64,000 nucleotides of DNA from Sphingobacterium sp. LZ7M1. Its GTDB lineage: Bacteria; Bacteroidota; Bacteroidia; Sphingobacteriales; Sphingobacteriaceae. How positions within the stretch are numbered: position 1 is the first letter of the stretch; every line of letters starts with the position of its first letter. The DNA is taken from the NCBI RefSeq assembly GCF_024296865.1, contig NZ_CP101134.1:2170001-2234000 (forward strand), read 5' to 3'. Shown in pieces: positions 1 to 9,065 of this stretch. Both the position numbers and the translations under genes were made by a program. Below the pieces are notes generated by a model. That model was not told where the DNA came from. It saw nothing but the letters and a program-made list of their open reading frames with translations, and searched no databases.

Positions 1-570
1 TGGAGTTCCCATGTTACGGATATTGATACTGGTTGATGCACCAGGACGACCATCTGGCATCCGGCTGTTTACACCGGCGATCTTTCCGACCATGGCTCCC
101 GAAGTAGTGGCAGCAACCGACCTTGCGATATCTTTAGAAGTTACCGTTGAAATAGCTCCGGTTAATGATTCTTTCTTCTGTGTACCGTAACCAACAACAA
201 CGATCTCCTCCAGGTTATCATCTGAACCCTGTAAGCTGATTGTCATATTGTTGCTCGCTGGAAGCTCTTGGGTAACATAGCCAATGTTTCTAAAAACAAT
301 GGTTTCGTTAGCTGAAGTAACAGTGACGGTGAAATTTCCCTGTTCATCAGTTACGGTGCCAGCATTTGGTCTTGATTTGGGGAATACTGTTACACCTTGT
401 AATGGTTCACCTTGTTGATTGCGAACAGTACCTTTTACTTCCTGTTGCTGTAATGCTGAAGCACGAAAGGTAACTGGATGAGCATGGACAAACATAGGAA
501 CCAATGGCATCGATAAGCCCAAAAGCAATAAATACCGAATGTGCAAAGAGTTTAGATTTCTTTTTTTCAT
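1..570 (-). CDS. SusC/RagA-family TonB-linked outer membrane protein, N-terminal part (runs off left edge)
   Basis: Only the first 190 codons lie in the window. The protein starts MKKRNLNSLHIRYLLLLGLS, a signal peptide, followed by a carboxypeptidase-like regulatory domain (VKGTVRNQQGEPLQGVTVF, about residues 44-63, ending near the I-V-F-R-N-I-G-Y segment). The linker L-E-E-I-V-V-V-G-Y-G-T-Q-K-K then leads into the TonB plug domain (S-L-T-G-A-I-S-T-V). This order is diagnostic of SusC/RagA porins, which import glycans or peptides across the outer membrane together with a SusD lipoprotein; the SusD partner would lie to the left of the window. The gene is divergent from the sensor kinase at 751, the usual arrangement for a locus-specific regulator. 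The substrate cannot be inferred. Confidence 0.93.
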   Translation of the reverse strand, partial: MKKRNLNSLHIRYLLLLGLSMPLVPMFVHAHPVTFRASALQQQEVKGTVRNQQGEPLQGVTVFPKSRPNAGTVTDEQGNFTVTVTSANETIVFRNIGYVTQELPASNNMTISLQGSDDNLEEIVVVGYGTQKKESLTGAISTVTSKDIARSVAATTSGAMVGKIAGVNSRMPDGRPGASTSINIRNMGTP

Positions 571-750
571 TGGAAGATTGGTTAGTATATAATTGATACT
601 CAAATTTAAAGAGGGGGCTTTTCATTAAATTGACTAATTATCTCAATTTATAGCCATTTTGTATCAAAGCCTGTTACAAGCAGCTTATTACAGATGCTAA
701 GTGTTTCTTTATCGGGAAAATTGTTATTTTGTCCTTATTAAACCTATCTG

Positions 751-3700
751 ATGAGAAACCTGTTGATATCTGTTATGCTTCTGATTTCCTTGCTTGGCAG
801 GGTTTGGGGACAGGTATTTAATTTTGATCATCTCAATATTACTGAAGGATTATCCAATAATGCGGTCTTGTGCAGTACCCAGGATAAAAATGGATTTCTC
901 TGGTTTGGCACTAAGGATGGACTGAATAGGTTTGATGGGTATACCTTTAAGAAGTATTTCAGTGATATTGAAGCAAGGAATGGCCTAGCCAGCAATTATA
1001 TTACTTGCCTTTTGGTCGACCAATATAACGTCCTATGGGTTGGAACGGATAATGGACTGTATAAATTTCATGCTAATACGGAAACCTTCAAACTGGTGCC
1101 TGGCACTGAAATGAAAGAAATCATTGAGATGCAGCATGATGGAAAGGAGAATTTATGGTTCCTTTCCAGCTATAAACTCTTTAAGTTGAATTCCAAAGGA
1201 TTGGAACTTAAAGCTGAACCTCTTTTTCCTGAGATCAATGTGACTTCCTTAACAAAGAATTCAAAGAATGAGGTCTGGGCTGCTGGTCACCAAATCCTTT
1301 TCTCGGTTGATGGGAAGCACAAAATTCAATTTAAGGTAAATAAGGATAGATCCCTGAATGTAGAATCCATAGCCTTTGAAGATGATGACAAAATCTGGAT
1401 CGGTACACAACATAATGGCTTGATATCGCTGGATTTAAAGTCTAAGGTATTTGAACAGGTAATTCCTTTTGTAAAAAATGGAACCAGGTTGTTTGTTCGG
1501 GATATCAAAAAAATAAATGCCCATGAATTATGGATAGCCTCAGAATCAGGATTGGTTGTTTTAGATACCAGGGACAATGCTTGGCGAGTATTCTGCCATG
1601 AGCGAGACAATCCCTGGTCAATTTCAGATAACGCGGCGTACAGTATCCTAAAGGACCATCAAGGCGGGATTTGGATCGGGACCTATTTTGGAGGACTCAA
1701 TTACTTCCATCATAAGCACAATCTATTTGAAAGAACATTTCCGATGGAGAATCCTAATTCGATATCTGGAAATGCAGTCCGTGAAATAAGACAGGATAAA
1801 AATGGGAATCTTTGGATAGGAACCGAAGATAACGGCCTAAATTTCTGGGATAAGCGCAATAATAGTTTCATGCATTTTTCTACCAAGAACGGTCTGTCGC
1901 ATAATAATATACATGGACTGGAAATCGTAGGTGACAGCCTTTTGGTAGGAACTTTCAATAATGGTCTGGATATAATCAATATCAACAACAAGAAGATCAT
2001 TGCACATTATAACCGAGAAAATACCCAATCGGAATTAGGGTCCAATTTCGTCATGAGCACATACAAAACTAAAAATGGAAGAGTATTCTTTACGACTCCA
2101 AATGGTTTGTATGAGTTTTTCCCTGGAAAGGATAGGTTCCGATTAGTGGAAGCCGTTCCTGACTCCATATTTTTCACTTCGATGCTGGAAGATCGAATGG
2201 GCAGGATTTGGTTGACTACCTGGCGAGATGGTGTATATCTAGTTGATCCAGAATTGAAATCAAGTCAGGTATTTAAGCATGATTGGGATAATCAGTCGAG
2301 TATCAACAGCAATAGGACCAATAGAATTCAACAGGATTCAGAAGGTAAAATTTGGATCGCTACGGAGAATGGCCTAACCATCTGTTCGGAAGATAATAAG
2401 ATCGTCAAGCGTTTCACCAAATCGGATGGCTTGCCGAGTAATCTAATCCTGTCCATGCAGGAGGATTCAAATAAAAATATGTGGCTGTCCAGTACCAATG
2501 GTTTGATCAGTATAGATATTAATACATATGTGTTAAGTGTTTATAATAAGGAGTTTGGTTTATCAAATCTACAGTTTAACTATAACTCCATGTTTAAGGA
2601 TAAGGAAGGTAATCTATACTTTGGTTCCACCAATGGATTGATAAAATTTCATCCTGATTCCCTTCTTAGAGAAAGGAATACCGAAACTAAGGTGCCTATC
2701 TATTTTACTTTTGCCAGATCATCCAAAAGGAACCTAGAGGTCAATTATGAATATGGACAGGAATTTACCAAGTTGAACTATGATAAGGTTTTACTGGATT
2801 ATGATGAGTCTACGATTCAATTTGACTTTGCCGCGTTGAACTATGTGGATGCCGCATCTACATCTTATTTATATAAGTTGAAAGGTTTTGATTCAGATTG
2901 GGTCCTGTCCAAAGAAAACAAAGCGTATTATACCAAATTGCCTTCGGGAGAATATCAATTGCTGGTAAAAGCCCTTGATAGCCAAGGAAGGATAATTTCT
3001 GATGAGATTGCTATTCCAATTGAAGTTCGCAAACCCTTTTGGGCAAGCGGTTTGGCATTTGCCGTATATGCTATAATCCTTATTCTACTGGTCTTTTTTA
3101 TCTATCAATATTTTGATAACCAGATTAAGGAGCGAAATCGCAGGCATCTGATGGAAATCAATGCTAATCGAGAAAGGAGATTGTATCAAGCAAAATTGGA
3201 TTTCTTTACGCAGGTCGCCCATGATATCAAGACGCCGCTGACCTTAATCAAAGGACCATTGGAAAAGCTGGTTGACAATAAAAATTTAGGAGAGGATAGG
3301 ACAGACAGGCTCTTGACGACCATGCATAAGAATACTGAAAAGCTGGTCCGGCTGACCAATAGCATATTGGATTTCCGAAAGGTAGAGACCGATGAAAAAC
3401 AGTTGAACCTTACAGTATGTAATATTTCCGAGTTTATCACGGAGTTTATTAAAGACTATCAGACTTCCTTTCAGATCGAAGGCATTGTATTGACACAAGA
3501 TATTAATCAAGGCATATTCGGAAAGATTGATGAGGACATGATCAGTAAGATTGTAGAAAATCTATTTTCGAATGCGCTTAAGTACGCTGATAAAATGGTG
3601 GATATCCAGTTGATTGATGATGATAAGTTGAATTACTGGATATTGGAACTGAAAAATGATGGTCATATATTGAATAGAAGGGAAGTGGACCTGCTATTTA

Positions 3701-3861
3701 AACCATTCCATCGTTCGAATCAGCACAGTCAAATTGAAGGTTCAGGATTAGGATTGGCATTGGCACATTCTTTTGCCTTGCTACATTCGGGTGACCTAAG
3801 GTATGTAGAGAATTCCGAAAATTTAAATATATTCGTTCTCGCTATTCCTAAAAACCTATAA
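751..3861 (+). CDS. Two-component sensor histidine kinase with periplasmic propeller (hybrid-type sensor without its receiver domain)
   Basis: 1036 residues. A signal peptide (MRNLLISVMLLISLLGRVWG) precedes about 600 residues of two-component regulator propeller repeats with recurrent W-F/I-G-T-x-x-G-L motifs. A Y_Y_Y-type beta domain follows (about 640-750), then one transmembrane helix (about 763-785) and a HisKA domain with the H-box at F-F-T-Q-V-A-H-D-I-K-T-P (phosphoacceptor His824). The HATPase ends with the N box N-L-F-S-N-A-L-K-Y and G box G-S-G-L-G-L-A-L-A. The architecture matches Bacteroidota hybrid two-component sensors that bind a breakdown product of a glycan in the periplasm. 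The usual C-terminal receiver and AraC domains are missing here and are encoded by the next gene, four bases downstream. Confidence 0.93.
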   Translation: MRNLLISVMLLISLLGRVWGQVFNFDHLNITEGLSNNAVLCSTQDKNGFLWFGTKDGLNRFDGYTFKKYFSDIEARNGLASNYITCLLVDQYNVLWVGTDNGLYKFHANTETFKLVPGTEMKEIIEMQHDGKENLWFLSSYKLFKLNSKGLELKAEPLFPEINVTSLTKNSKNEVWAAGHQILFSVDGKHKIQFKVNKDRSLNVESIAFEDDDKIWIGTQHNGLISLDLKSKVFEQVIPFVKNGTRLFVRDIKKINAHELWIASESGLVVLDTRDNAWRVFCHERDNPWSISDNAAYSILKDHQGGIWIGTYFGGLNYFHHKHNLFERTFPMENPNSISGNAVREIRQDKNGNLWIGTEDNGLNFWDKRNNSFMHFSTKNGLSHNNIHGLEIVGDSLLVGTFNNGLDIININNKKIIAHYNRENTQSELGSNFVMSTYKTKNGRVFFTTPNGLYEFFPGKDRFRLVEAVPDSIFFTSMLEDRMGRIWLTTWRDGVYLVDPELKSSQVFKHDWDNQSSINSNRTNRIQQDSEGKIWIATENGLTICSEDNKIVKRFTKSDGLPSNLILSMQEDSNKNMWLSSTNGLISIDINTYVLSVYNKEFGLSNLQFNYNSMFKDKEGNLYFGSTNGLIKFHPDSLLRERNTETKVPIYFTFARSSKRNLEVNYEYGQEFTKLNYDKVLLDYDESTIQFDFAALNYVDAASTSYLYKLKGFDSDWVLSKENKAYYTKLPSGEYQLLVKALDSQGRIISDEIAIPIEVRKPFWASGLAFAVYAIILILLVFFIYQYFDNQIKERNRRHLMEINANRERRLYQAKLDFFTQVAHDIKTPLTLIKGPLEKLVDNKNLGEDRTDRLLTTMHKNTEKLVRLTNSILDFRKVETDEKQLNLTVCNISEFITEFIKDYQTSFQIEGIVLTQDINQGIFGKIDEDMISKIVENLFSNALKYADKMVDIQLIDDDKLNYWILELKNDGHILNRREVDLLFKPFHRSNQHSQIEGSGLGLALAHSFALLHSGDLRYVENSENLNIFVLAIPKNL

Positions 3862-3865
3862 TAGA

Positions 3866-4669
3866 ATGTCACAAGAATTAGAAGTCCGCAAAATAATTCT
3901 ATTGATAGATGATCATCAGGAAATCTTAGATTTTTTGACAGATGATCTATGTGATGACTATGATATCGTACAGGCGCATGATGGATATCTGGCATTAGAG
4001 GTCCTCCAAAAACAACATATAGACTTAATCGTATCGGATGTGATGATGCCTAAGATGGATGGCTTTGAGCTCTGTGCGCAGGTCAAGAAAAACCAGAATT
4101 ACAAGCACATCCCTTTTATCATTCTAACAGCGAAAAACAGCCTTCAGGCAAAAATCGAGGGTTTGGAGTATGGGGCTGATGCCTATATAGAGAAACCATT
4201 TTCACCCTCATTCCTTCAGGCACAGATCAGGAGCCTATTGAAAAACAGGATGTTTGTGAAAGAACATTATGCACAACAGCAAGACCCTGAAGAATTGTTG
4301 TTGCATACGAACATAGAGGAAGATTTTATGGATAAGTTACAACAACTGATCGTGGACCATATCGATGATACTTCCTTGTGTGTGGAGTTCCTGGCGGATA
4401 AATTGAACATCAGTAGACCTACCTTGTATAGAAAGATCAAGCAAACATCCAATTTATCTCCCAATGAATTGATTAATAACCTTCGGCTGAAGAAAGCCTC
4501 ACAGTTGTTAAACAGTGGATCCTATAAGGTTTATGAGATTTCCAATATGGTTGGATTCAGCTCAAGCTCCCATTTTATACGGAATTTCCAGAAACATTTT
4601 GGCTACAGTCCAAAAGAGTGGGAAGCCAGGTTCCAACAGGAGAAGCTGGTGAAGTTTAGATTTAATTAA
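3866..4669 (+). CDS. Response regulator, receiver plus AraC-type DNA-binding domain
   Basis: 267 residues. The receiver domain occupies about 8-125, with the acidic pair D15-D16, phosphoacceptor Asp58 in I-V-S-D-V-M-M-P-K-M-D-G, the T/K switch region (I-L-T-A-K) and K-P-F. A helical linker and a double HTH of AraC type follow (about 165-260; S-R-P-T-L-Y-R-K-I-K and G-F-S-S-S-S-H-F-I-R-N-F-Q-K). ATG lies 4 nt after the stop of the sensor kinase, so the two are surely co-translated. Together the two proteins contain every module of a classic one-piece hybrid two-component system in the same order. It probably activates the divergent SusC operon; that target is inferred from position. Confidence 0.93.
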   Translation: MSQELEVRKIILLIDDHQEILDFLTDDLCDDYDIVQAHDGYLALEVLQKQHIDLIVSDVMMPKMDGFELCAQVKKNQNYKHIPFIILTAKNSLQAKIEGLEYGADAYIEKPFSPSFLQAQIRSLLKNRMFVKEHYAQQQDPEELLLHTNIEEDFMDKLQQLIVDHIDDTSLCVEFLADKLNISRPTLYRKIKQTSNLSPNELINNLRLKKASQLLNSGSYKVYEISNMVGFSSSSHFIRNFQKHFGYSPKEWEARFQQEKLVKFRFN

Positions 4670-4675
4670 TCCTTC

Positions 4676-4713
4676 CAAAAAAGAAACTGGCCGACAGAAT
4701 TGCCAACCAGTTT
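4676..4713 (-). terminator. Rho-independent terminator of the sqr-like gene
   Basis: AAACTGG (4684-4690) pairs with CCAGTTT (4707-4713). Read on the minus strand the stem is followed by a run of T, placing it just after the stop of the SQR gene, which reads leftwards. Confidence 0.6.
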
Positions 4714-4755
4714 GCATCGCTAATTTAAAAAAATGATAGGTAGAGTGTGTCTTTG

Positions 4756-6018
4756 TTATACCTCTTCACCCTTGAGCATTTTGTTCCAATACAGGTGGGG
4801 TAATAAATATTTTTTCAATAACCATAGTCGCCAATGCTCTTTGCTGCTGTCCTTGATCAGCATCTGTTTCAATTTGGGGTCTGGCGTAAATTCATTTTTA
4901 TAGTTAAATTCTGCTAGCACCATCTTTCCATAACCTGTTACGAGTGGACATGAAGAATATCCTTCATAGGATTTGTTGTCTGCCGCTTGTAGTTTGATCA
5001 ACTTTAAGAGGTTGTCAACTACTACAGGAACTTGTTTTCGTATTGCTGCTCCAGTTTTTGCAGTAGGCAAGGCGGCCACATCACCAAGTCCAAAGATATT
5101 GGTGAATCTTTTATGTTGCATACTGTTGATGTCTACATCCAACCAACCAGCATCATTGACCAATATAGAGTCTTTGACAAATTTGGGAGCTGTTTGAGGT
5201 GGTGCCAAATGCAATAGGTCAAAAGGTATTTCAATCAATTGTTCCATTTGTTGTGGAACTTCATCGGAGTCACCCTTGTTTATCACACATTCGTTATCCT
5301 TAGGGTCTGAACTCTTGAAGGTGATGATTCTTTTATCTGAATCTATTTTTATTGGTGCATAGAAAGGTTTAAAATTGATGTTGTACCGATCGATGATCTT
5401 CATTAGGGTATCCGCAATGACTTTTACACCGAAAATTACTGATCCCGGAGTGGCAAATGTTACATTTACTTGATCAGCCAAATTATTTCTCTTGAAATAG
5501 TCACATGCCAAGTACATTATTTTTTGTGGAGCGCCGCCACATTTTATGGGGGTTGTCGGCTGGGTAAAGACTGCATTTCCACCTTTAAAGTTTTGGATGC
5601 ATTTCCAGGTATAGTTTGGATCGATGTAATTGGAGCAGGCCACACCTCTGTCAATAGCCTCTTGCAACCCGTCAATTAGGCTGAGGTCGTTGACCAATCC
5701 GCAGGCAACAATCAAGAAATCATACTCAAGAACCTCTCCGTTGTCCAGTTGAATGCTGTTTTTTTCTGGAGAGAAGGAAATTACGGCTTGCTTGATCCAG
5801 GTGCAACCTTCGGGGATCAAGTCTTTCATGGGTCTAACAGTTTTGTCAAAATCATAGGCTCCAGCTCCAACTAATGTCCATGCCGGTTGATAATAGTGCT
5901 TTTTGGCTGGGTCAATAATGGCAATTTCTAAGTTGGGGTCCTTTTTGAGCAGTTGGGCGGCAGTCATAATGCCTGCCGTACCAGCACCGATGATGATGAT
6001 TCTATAATGCGTGTCCAT
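4756..6018 (-). CDS. sqr: Sulfide:quinone oxidoreductase-like flavoprotein (type II, SQOR-like)
   Basis: 420 residues. An N-terminal FAD-binding Rossmann fold is seen (I-I-I-I-G-A-G-T-A-G, residues 7-16). P-I-K-C-G-G-A-P-Q-K-I-M-Y (Cys160) and S-S-C-P-L-V-T-G-Y (Cys357) match the two redox cysteines of the mitochondrial/type II SQR group, and a second FAD-contacting stretch I-F-G-L-G-D-V-A-A-L-P sits near 310. The C-terminus is a basic, aromatic amphipathic segment (W-R-L-W-L-L-K-K-Y-L-L-P) expected to dock on the inner face of the membrane. SQR oxidises sulfide to sulfane sulfur and passes electrons to the quinone pool. No persulfide dioxygenase or rhodanese is adjacent. It is divergent from the MhqO/MhqD-like genes, which also concern quinones. 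Confidence 0.87.
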   Translation of the reverse strand: MDTHYRIIIIGAGTAGIMTAAQLLKKDPNLEIAIIDPAKKHYYQPAWTLVGAGAYDFDKTVRPMKDLIPEGCTWIKQAVISFSPEKNSIQLDNGEVLEYDFLIVACGLVNDLSLIDGLQEAIDRGVACSNYIDPNYTWKCIQNFKGGNAVFTQPTTPIKCGGAPQKIMYLACDYFKRNNLADQVNVTFATPGSVIFGVKVIADTLMKIIDRYNINFKPFYAPIKIDSDKRIITFKSSDPKDNECVINKGDSDEVPQQMEQLIEIPFDLLHLAPPQTAPKFVKDSILVNDAGWLDVDINSMQHKRFTNIFGLGDVAALPTAKTGAAIRKQVPVVVDNLLKLIKLQAADNKSYEGYSSCPLVTGYGKMVLAEFNYKNEFTPDPKLKQMLIKDSSKEHWRLWLLKKYLLPHLYWNKMLKGEEV

Positions 6019-6066
6019 AAGTCTAAATATTGGTTAGTATAAAGTTAACATTATGAAAACCTTGGC

Positions 6067-6086
6067 TTTGTAACTTTAGTTACTAA
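6067..6086. promoter_or_regulatory. 20-bp inverted repeat in the sqr/mhqO divergent promoter region (candidate operator)
   Basis: The core GTAACT-TT-AGTTAC is symmetric, with extra pairs further out (TT...AA). It sits 49 nt upstream of the SQR start and about 110 nt upstream of the dioxygenase. A minus-strand TAACTTTA (6040-6047) and a plus-strand CACCTTTG (6136-6143) on either side resemble Bacteroidota -7 elements with one mismatch each. The geometry fits a repressor controlling both directions; no regulator gene is adjacent. Confidence 0.45.
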
Positions 6087-6198
6087 AGGGAGATACTTCT
6101 TACCATACATCAATGCACAACTATACGGATTTAGTCACCTTTGTATAGCAGATAAACAAAAGCAAATAATTAAGGTATAAATAGAAAGGAATATTAAG

Positions 6199-7134
6199 AT
6201 GAACAATAAAGTATTAGGGTTACACCACATAACAGCCATCGCTAATTTGGCACAAAGAAACTACGATTTCTATACCAATACCCTTGGGTTAAGAATGGTA
6301 AAGAAAACCGTGAATTTTGATGATCCAGGAACATATCATTTCTATTACGGAGATGAAAAAGGGAATGCTGGAACTATCCTTACCTTTTTCCCTTGGGAAG
6401 GTATTGGCAAAGGTAGAACCGGCGGCGGAATGGCAACAGAAATTGCTTATTCGATTCCAGAAGGAAGTTTAGAGTTTTGGAAAGAACGCTTTGGAAAAAA
6501 CAATGTATTGACAGGAGAAGCCGTTGAGCGCTTTGGAGAGTTGTATCTTCCATTTTTGGATCCTGATGGATTGAATCTATCATTGGTTGTTCCAAAAGAT
6601 GCGGATAATAGAATTGGCTGGTCTACTGAACAAGTAGGTAAAGAGGTAGCTACTAAAGGTTTTCATAACAGTACTTTAACCTTAAGGGATGTAGAGCCAA
6701 CAGCAAAGGTTTTAACCGATTTGTTGGATTACGAACAGATTGCTCAAGAAGGAAATCGTTATAGATTCAAAAGCAAAAATATCGATACTGCAAATATCAT
6801 TGATATTTTGGTTGATGAGAACGCACAACGAGGAATCAACACCGCGGGAACTAATCACCACATCGCATTCCGTGTAAAGGATGATGTGGATCAAATGGAA
6901 TTACGTGAAAAAATCATGTCAGCTGGTTTACAGATTACTCCTCAGATCGATAGGGATTATTTCCATTCTTTGTATTTCCGTGAACCAGGAGGTGTATTGT
7001 TCGAAATCGCTACTGAAAACCCTGGATTTGATGTAGATGAGCCATTGGCAGAGTTAGGTAATTCATTAAAATTGCCAAAACAATACGAGCCTCAGCGTTC
7101 AGCTATTGAGAAAGTGTTGCCGGTATTGAAATAA
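6199..7134 (+). CDS. mhqO: Ring-cleaving dioxygenase of the VOC superfamily (MhqO-like)
   Basis: 311 residues forming two vicinal-oxygen-chelate modules. Metal-ligand candidates are in G-L-H-H-I-T-A-I (residues 7-14), the second-module N-H-H-I-A-F-R (about 219-225) and the late F-E-I-A-T-E, where the glutamate is usual. The F-Y-T-N-T-L-G-L-R-M-V-K-K-T-V-N-F-D-D segment is typical of the MhqO/MhqA subgroup, hydroquinone or catechol-type dioxygenases of quinone stress defence in Bacillus. The downstream gene is an MhqD-like hydrolase, which supports that reading. The true aromatic substrate is not known from the sequence. Confidence 0.82.
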   Translation: MNNKVLGLHHITAIANLAQRNYDFYTNTLGLRMVKKTVNFDDPGTYHFYYGDEKGNAGTILTFFPWEGIGKGRTGGGMATEIAYSIPEGSLEFWKERFGKNNVLTGEAVERFGELYLPFLDPDGLNLSLVVPKDADNRIGWSTEQVGKEVATKGFHNSTLTLRDVEPTAKVLTDLLDYEQIAQEGNRYRFKSKNIDTANIIDILVDENAQRGINTAGTNHHIAFRVKDDVDQMELREKIMSAGLQITPQIDRDYFHSLYFREPGGVLFEIATENPGFDVDEPLAELGNSLKLPKQYEPQRSAIEKVLPVLK

Positions 7135-7141
7135 GATTTTT

Positions 7142-7172
7142 GTTGAGGTGTATGATTGTCATCTGCCTCAAC
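7142..7172 (+). promoter_or_regulatory. Hairpin between mhqO- and mhqD-like genes
   Basis: GTTGAGG (7142-7148) pairs with CCTCAAC (7166-7172). There is no T-run after it, so it looks like an intercistronic mRNA processing, stability or attenuation element rather than a full terminator. Confidence 0.35.
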
Positions 7173-7210
7173 ATTAAATTGTTAAGTCATTAAATTTAAA
7201 TAATAAGATT

Positions 7211-7819
7211 ATGTCAAAAATATATCAAAGTGGAAATGTAAATGATCCTAAGAAAGCCTTGATCATGATTCATGGTAGAGGTGGGTCTGCTCAAGATATC
7301 ATGGGGCTAGCTGAATATTTAAAAGTCGATAATTATTTATTGTTAGGGCCTGAAGCTGATCAGAATACCTGGTACCCACATTCTTTTATTGCGCCCATTA
7401 TTTCAAATCAGCCGAATTTGGACATCGCTCTTGAATTAATAGGAGAGGCAGTGCAAATTGCCAATGAGAAGGGAATTGAGAACGAAAACATTTATTTCTT
7501 GGGATTCTCCCAAGGGGCTTGTTTGACTTTGGAGTATACAAGTAGAAATGCAAAGAAATATGGAGGTGTTGTTGCTTTTACTGGTGGTCTGATTGGTGAA
7601 AAGCTACATGCCGACCATTATGCAGGTGATTTTGAAGGTACAAATGTATTTATCGGTACATCAGACCCTGACTTTCATGTTCCAGTGGAACGTGTGCAGG
7701 AAAGCAGTAAGCTGATGCGCAGTTTAGGAGCACAGGTAGAGGAGAAAATATATCCGAATATGGGACATACGATCTCTCAAGATGAAATCAAGATCGTTAA
7801 TGAAACAATCTTTAAATAA
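7211..7819 (+). CDS. mhqD: Phospholipase/carboxylesterase-family alpha/beta hydrolase (MhqD-like)
   Basis: 202 residues, about the family's length. The oxyanion region M-I-H-G-R-G-G (19-25) precedes the nucleophile elbow G-F-S-Q-G (Ser100); the acid is probably Asp154 in S-D-P-D-F-H-V-P and the base His186 in N-M-G-H. It is separated from the dioxygenase by 76 nt, on the same strand and probably in the same transcript. In Bacillus the homologous pair is induced by methylhydroquinone and electrophiles; a similar detoxification job is inferred here. Start codon ATG at 7211 is the only sensible one given the hydrolase core begins immediately. Confidence 0.83.
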   Translation: MSKIYQSGNVNDPKKALIMIHGRGGSAQDIMGLAEYLKVDNYLLLGPEADQNTWYPHSFIAPIISNQPNLDIALELIGEAVQIANEKGIENENIYFLGFSQGACLTLEYTSRNAKKYGGVVAFTGGLIGEKLHADHYAGDFEGTNVFIGTSDPDFHVPVERVQESSKLMRSLGAQVEEKIYPNMGHTISQDEIKIVNETIFK

Positions 7820-7842
7820 GTCTATTCTCTATTTTTAATAAT

Positions 7843-7876
7843 AAAACCCCTGAGGTCTAGAACCAAAGGGGTTTTT
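7843..7876. terminator. Bidirectional terminator between convergent genes
   Basis: AAAACCCC (7843-7850) pairs with GGGGTTTT (7868-7875), with T-runs on both strands. It separates the MhqD-like gene from the convergent lipoprotein gene ending at 7908. Confidence 0.8.
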
Positions 7877-7907
7877 CACTTAATAAACTATACTATACAA
7901 TTTTCTT

Positions 7908-9065
7908 TTAGTAGGGATTCGTGATCTTGACGTATTTCAAGATGGAATGCATCTGTTTTTTTAGTTCTGGATTGTTTTTAGGGTAACTGTACTCAAATTC
8001 TAATATCTTTTCAGGATTATAGAAAGCATAGGCATTACCCTGGATTTCATTGCCAGATTCCTTCTCTTCATAATATATTTTCTTGTGGAAGTATTCATAA
8101 TGAGCGAAATCCTTGTATTGTTTTTCAAAATCTTCAAAGTTTAAAGTGCTGGCTGCTATTTTGGTGCTGAATTTTGCCGTACCGCCATTATGGCTTGCAG
8201 AATATTGATAGACTTCATCGGTTGAGGATTGTTCTTCTTTAAAATCGGTATCTAAGGTTTTAAGGAAAACTGTCGGTATGAAGTAGTTTACTGCATAAAT
8301 CCCTTGAAATGGATCCTTCCAAAAGGTGCCACTGCTGTCAAGAGGATTGAGATCCTTAATTTGGGCATTTGTCCACTCCGGGACATTTAATGCAAGGGCT
8401 GTGTTGACTTCTTTCAGTTTATTTAATGTGGCTAAAGTGTCTTGTCCGATTAAAGGTACAGCGACTTCAAAGACTAAGTTGTTTTTTTGATAGAAGGCTA
8501 ACAAATAAGTTTTCGCACTGTTCGAGCCCCAATACAAGCCATTTTTAGTATCCTGACCCTTGCTGTGGACAGAAGTTTCCATTAAGCCACCGTGGTAGGT
8601 ACTATATATGGCATCCTTTCCTTCAAACATGGGATCGCCAGACTCTATGTTGCTATCATTTAAGAAAAGCTCATCATTATTGTACATCAATGCCGCACTG
8701 ACAAAAAGGTCTCCCCATTGCGGATCTTGGAACAATACTGTTTCTGTCTGATAAATATGTCCGGCATCAGAATCGGAATAGTTCTTTATTTGTCGTTCTA
8801 CACTATTGTAGTATTTTCCTAAGAAAGGGAATACCTGTTCAGCATTGCTGAACATCACTTCATTATCATTGCCTTTTAGTTCATTGGAAAAAGGTGCTTT
8901 TCTTAGCCAAGATTTGAGGTCTTTGTCTGTTAAGTCCGCCACTTCCTCATTCCATTGGAAGTCTTTTTTAGAGCCGGTCAATGAATCACAGCTCGTAAAA
9001 AATGACATGGAAATAAACAGGGCAAGGATTATAGCAGTAGTGTTAGTAAATTTATTTTTTTCCAT
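7908..9065 (-). CDS. Uncharacterised lipoprotein, about 385 residues
   Basis: I place the start at the ATG ending at 9065, because it is followed by a lipoprotein signal (MEKNKFTNTTAIILALFISM then S-F-F-T-S-C). The reading frame stays open 32 codons further upstream, but that stretch has no signal character. The mature protein is soluble-looking, rich in W, Y, D and E, with no motif I recognise; segments such as W-K-D-P-F-Q-G-I-Y-A-V-N-Y-F-I-P-T-V suggest a globular beta-rich domain. It is likely exported and anchored in the envelope. It follows another lipoprotein gene on the same strand at a distance of 126 nt, so it may be read from that operon or its own promoter. Confidence 0.75.
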   Translation of the reverse strand: MEKNKFTNTTAIILALFISMSFFTSCDSLTGSKKDFQWNEEVADLTDKDLKSWLRKAPFSNELKGNDNEVMFSNAEQVFPFLGKYYNSVERQIKNYSDSDAGHIYQTETVLFQDPQWGDLFVSAALMYNNDELFLNDSNIESGDPMFEGKDAIYSTYHGGLMETSVHSKGQDTKNGLYWGSNSAKTYLLAFYQKNNLVFEVAVPLIGQDTLATLNKLKEVNTALALNVPEWTNAQIKDLNPLDSSGTFWKDPFQGIYAVNYFIPTVFLKTLDTDFKEEQSSTDEVYQYSASHNGGTAKFSTKIAASTLNFEDFEKQYKDFAHYEYFHKKIYYEEKESGNEIQGNAYAFYNPEKILEFEYSYPKNNPELKKQMHSILKYVKITNPY

